NCBI GenBank assembly: GCA_018399255.1
Contig: JAGYPA010000024.1
Coordinates: forward strand, 1-51,724
Direction: 5' to 3'
Source of the DNA: Spirochaetales bacterium
GTDB lineage: Bacteria; Spirochaetota; Spirochaetia; JABMQR01
DNA: 51,724 bases
Below are positions 50,735 through 51,724 of the stretch, piece by piece (the first letter of the stretch is position 1; every line of letters begins with the position of its first letter). The notes below the pieces were generated by a model. It did not search any database. It saw only the letters and a list, made by a program, of their open reading frames with translations, and was not told where the DNA came from. A program made the position numbers and the translations under genes.

Positions 50735-51551
50735 AGCCCGGACTGTTCGTAATCTTGCTGGCAGCCTGCTTTTCTGGCTGCTCAGTCTGGTGATTATTGT
50801 TCCCGTTGTCATTATTTTACTCAATTCCATCAAGACTCAGAGCGAAGCTGATATCATGAATTTTGCATTGCCGAAGTCTGCAGTATGGCAGAATTATGCA
50901 GTTGTTATCCAGCGAGGCAAGATTCCGAGGGCGTATCTCAACAGTCTGATAATGTCAGTCTCTTCACTCGTTCTGGTTATCTTAAGCTCATCAATGGCCG
51001 GGTTTGTTGTATCCCGCAACCCATCTCGCCTGAACCGGGGACTGTATACGTTCTTTTTTCTCGGACTCATAGCACCTCTTAACATGGCTCCGGTCTTCAA
51101 TCTCATCCGCAGCCTCGGGCTGATAAACAGGCTGTTCGGGGTGATTATGATGTTTACTGCCCTTCTCATTCCCTTCAGCCTGTTCCTCTTCTACTCTTTT
51201 ATGACCAAAATTCCTCGAGAGCTGGACGAGGCTGTTATGATCGACGGCGGGGGACCGCTGCGGCTTTTCTGGCAGATCATTTTTCCGCTTTTGAAGCCGG
51301 TTACCGTTACTCTGATCATTCTGAATTTCGTTAACACCTGGAATGACTTCATGCTGCCTCTGTATCTGCTCTATGATTCTGAAAAATGGCCGATAACACT
51401 CACCATCTATGATTTCCTTGGCCGGTTCAAACGGGACTGGAGTCTGGTGAGTGCCAATATTGTACTTACGATCCTGCCGATTCTTGTCGTTTACGGGTTC
51501 GGGCAGCGATACATAATCGACGGTATGGTATCCGGTTCTTTGAAGGGATAG
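50727..51551 (+). CDS. ABC sugar transporter permease, MalG type (operon 3)
   Basis: The 274-residue protein begins MNRARTVRNLAGSLLFWLLSLVIIVPVVIILLNS. The ATG at 50727 follows GGGAG; the frame is open further upstream but inside the previous gene. The docking loop is KIPRELDEAVMIDGGGPLRLFWQIIFPLLKPV, and the C-terminus IIDGMVSGSLKG is typical of MalG partners. This is the intact counterpart of the broken permease at 39541-40330. Confidence 0.93.
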   Translation: MNRARTVRNLAGSLLFWLLSLVIIVPVVIILLNSIKTQSEADIMNFALPKSAVWQNYAVVIQRGKIPRAYLNSLIMSVSSLVLVILSSSMAGFVVSRNPSRLNRGLYTFFFLGLIAPLNMAPVFNLIRSLGLINRLFGVIMMFTALLIPFSLFLFYSFMTKIPRELDEAVMIDGGGPLRLFWQIIFPLLKPVTVTLIILNFVNTWNDFMLPLYLLYDSEKWPITLTIYDFLGRFKRDWSLVSANIVLTILPILVVYGFGQRYIIDGMVSGSLKG

Positions 51552-51639
51552 CGGCCAAAAGGTGAGATTATCTGAAGCTGCTGTTTATGCTGCTGAAACT
51601 GCTGATACTGCACATTTGTTCTATTTAACGAGGTAAAAC

Positions 51640-51724
51640 ATGGGAAAGATAACCGCAGCCCTGGTGGGAGCCGGGCAGCGAGGAATGGATACCTACGGGC
51701 TCTACGCCCTGCAGCATCCTGATG
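51640..51724 (+). CDS. Gfo/Idh/MocA-family oxidoreductase, N-terminal part (runs off right edge)
   Basis: The visible 28 codons read MGKITAALVGAGQRGMDTYG then LYALQHPD. They contain the GAGxxG nucleotide-binding loop and are open to the window edge. GAGGTAAAAC precedes the ATG and is identical to the sequence before the broken copy at 41394. It follows operon 3 after 88 bp. It shows that the frame lost in the first copy is intact here. Confidence 0.85.
   Translation, partial: MGKITAALVGAGQRGMDTYGLYALQHPD

Noticed and set aside
1-51724. tRNA, rRNA and transposase genes
   Set aside because: I saw no cloverleaf with conserved T-loop, no rRNA-like stretch and no DDE or serine/tyrosine recombinase motif in any frame.

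Overview
This 51.7 kb window is bacterial. Periplasmic binding proteins with spirochaete-style mature N-termini (AGGVEEQ, FSQGQKD, AAGSQES), sugar permease pairs without their own ATPase, and many YesM/YesN and AraC-type regulators suggest a free-living spirochaete of the Spirochaeta/Sediminispirochaeta type. That assignment is an inference from style, not a database match.

Layout. 1-4.8 kb is accessory DNA: the start of an amidohydrolase gene, a VapBC-like toxin-antitoxin pair, a lysine-rich miniprotein, a short SRPBCC protein, a NorV-like flavodiiron protein behind a CRP/FNR-type palindrome, and an AbiEi/AbiEii pair behind an operator-like inverted repeat. 4.97-18.4 kb (minus strand) is a large gas-vesicle cluster. 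In transcription order it reads gvpA, two coiled-coil genes (one GvpC-like and broken in a 27-bp repeat), gvpN, a GvpV-like gene, gvpJ, gvpH (Hsp20), an ArsA/Get3-like ATPase, a CDC48-like double AAA+ ATPase, a GvpF/L with a C-terminal J-domain, two more GvpF/L, gvpG, gvpO, a fourth GvpF/L, a GvpS-like gene, a fifth GvpF/L and gvpK. Just upstream, on the same strand, lie an NtrC-type response regulator and a PAS histidine kinase (18.6-21.2 kb). A well-formed sigma-54 promoter precedes gvpA, which points to a dedicated two-component/sigma-54 control circuit.

21.2-23.5 kb is a gene-poor, repeat-rich stretch with one decayed gene, palindromic repeats and a small Cys-motif protein. 23.5-51.7 kb holds carbohydrate-uptake loci. 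The first has an AraC regulator and a URO-D-superfamily protein, then a GH172 (DUF2961) enzyme divergent from a GntR/LacI-type repressor, a binding protein with two permeases, and a GH38 alpha-mannosidase. The second has a NarL-type two-component pair divergent from a second ABC operon. The tail of that operon (second permease, a second GH172 and a Gfo/Idh/MocA oxidoreductase) is riddled with frameshifts, and an intact URO-D-like gene follows. The third has a YesM kinase, a frameshifted YesN regulator and another URO-D-like gene, divergent from a third intact ABC operon. That operon is followed by a near-identical, intact start of the same oxidoreductase.

How the parts fit. The gas-vesicle region looks like a complete assembly set with an unusually large chaperone complement (Hsp20, J-domain, Get3-like, CDC48-like) under sigma-54 control. 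The sugar loci share one design: binding protein, strong intercistronic hairpin, two permeases, cytosolic glycan enzymes, and URO-D-like proteins of unknown role. Several frameshifts (16.2, 22, 39.8-42.6 and 45.6-45.9 kb) are either real decay or local sequence errors, and should be read with that in mind.
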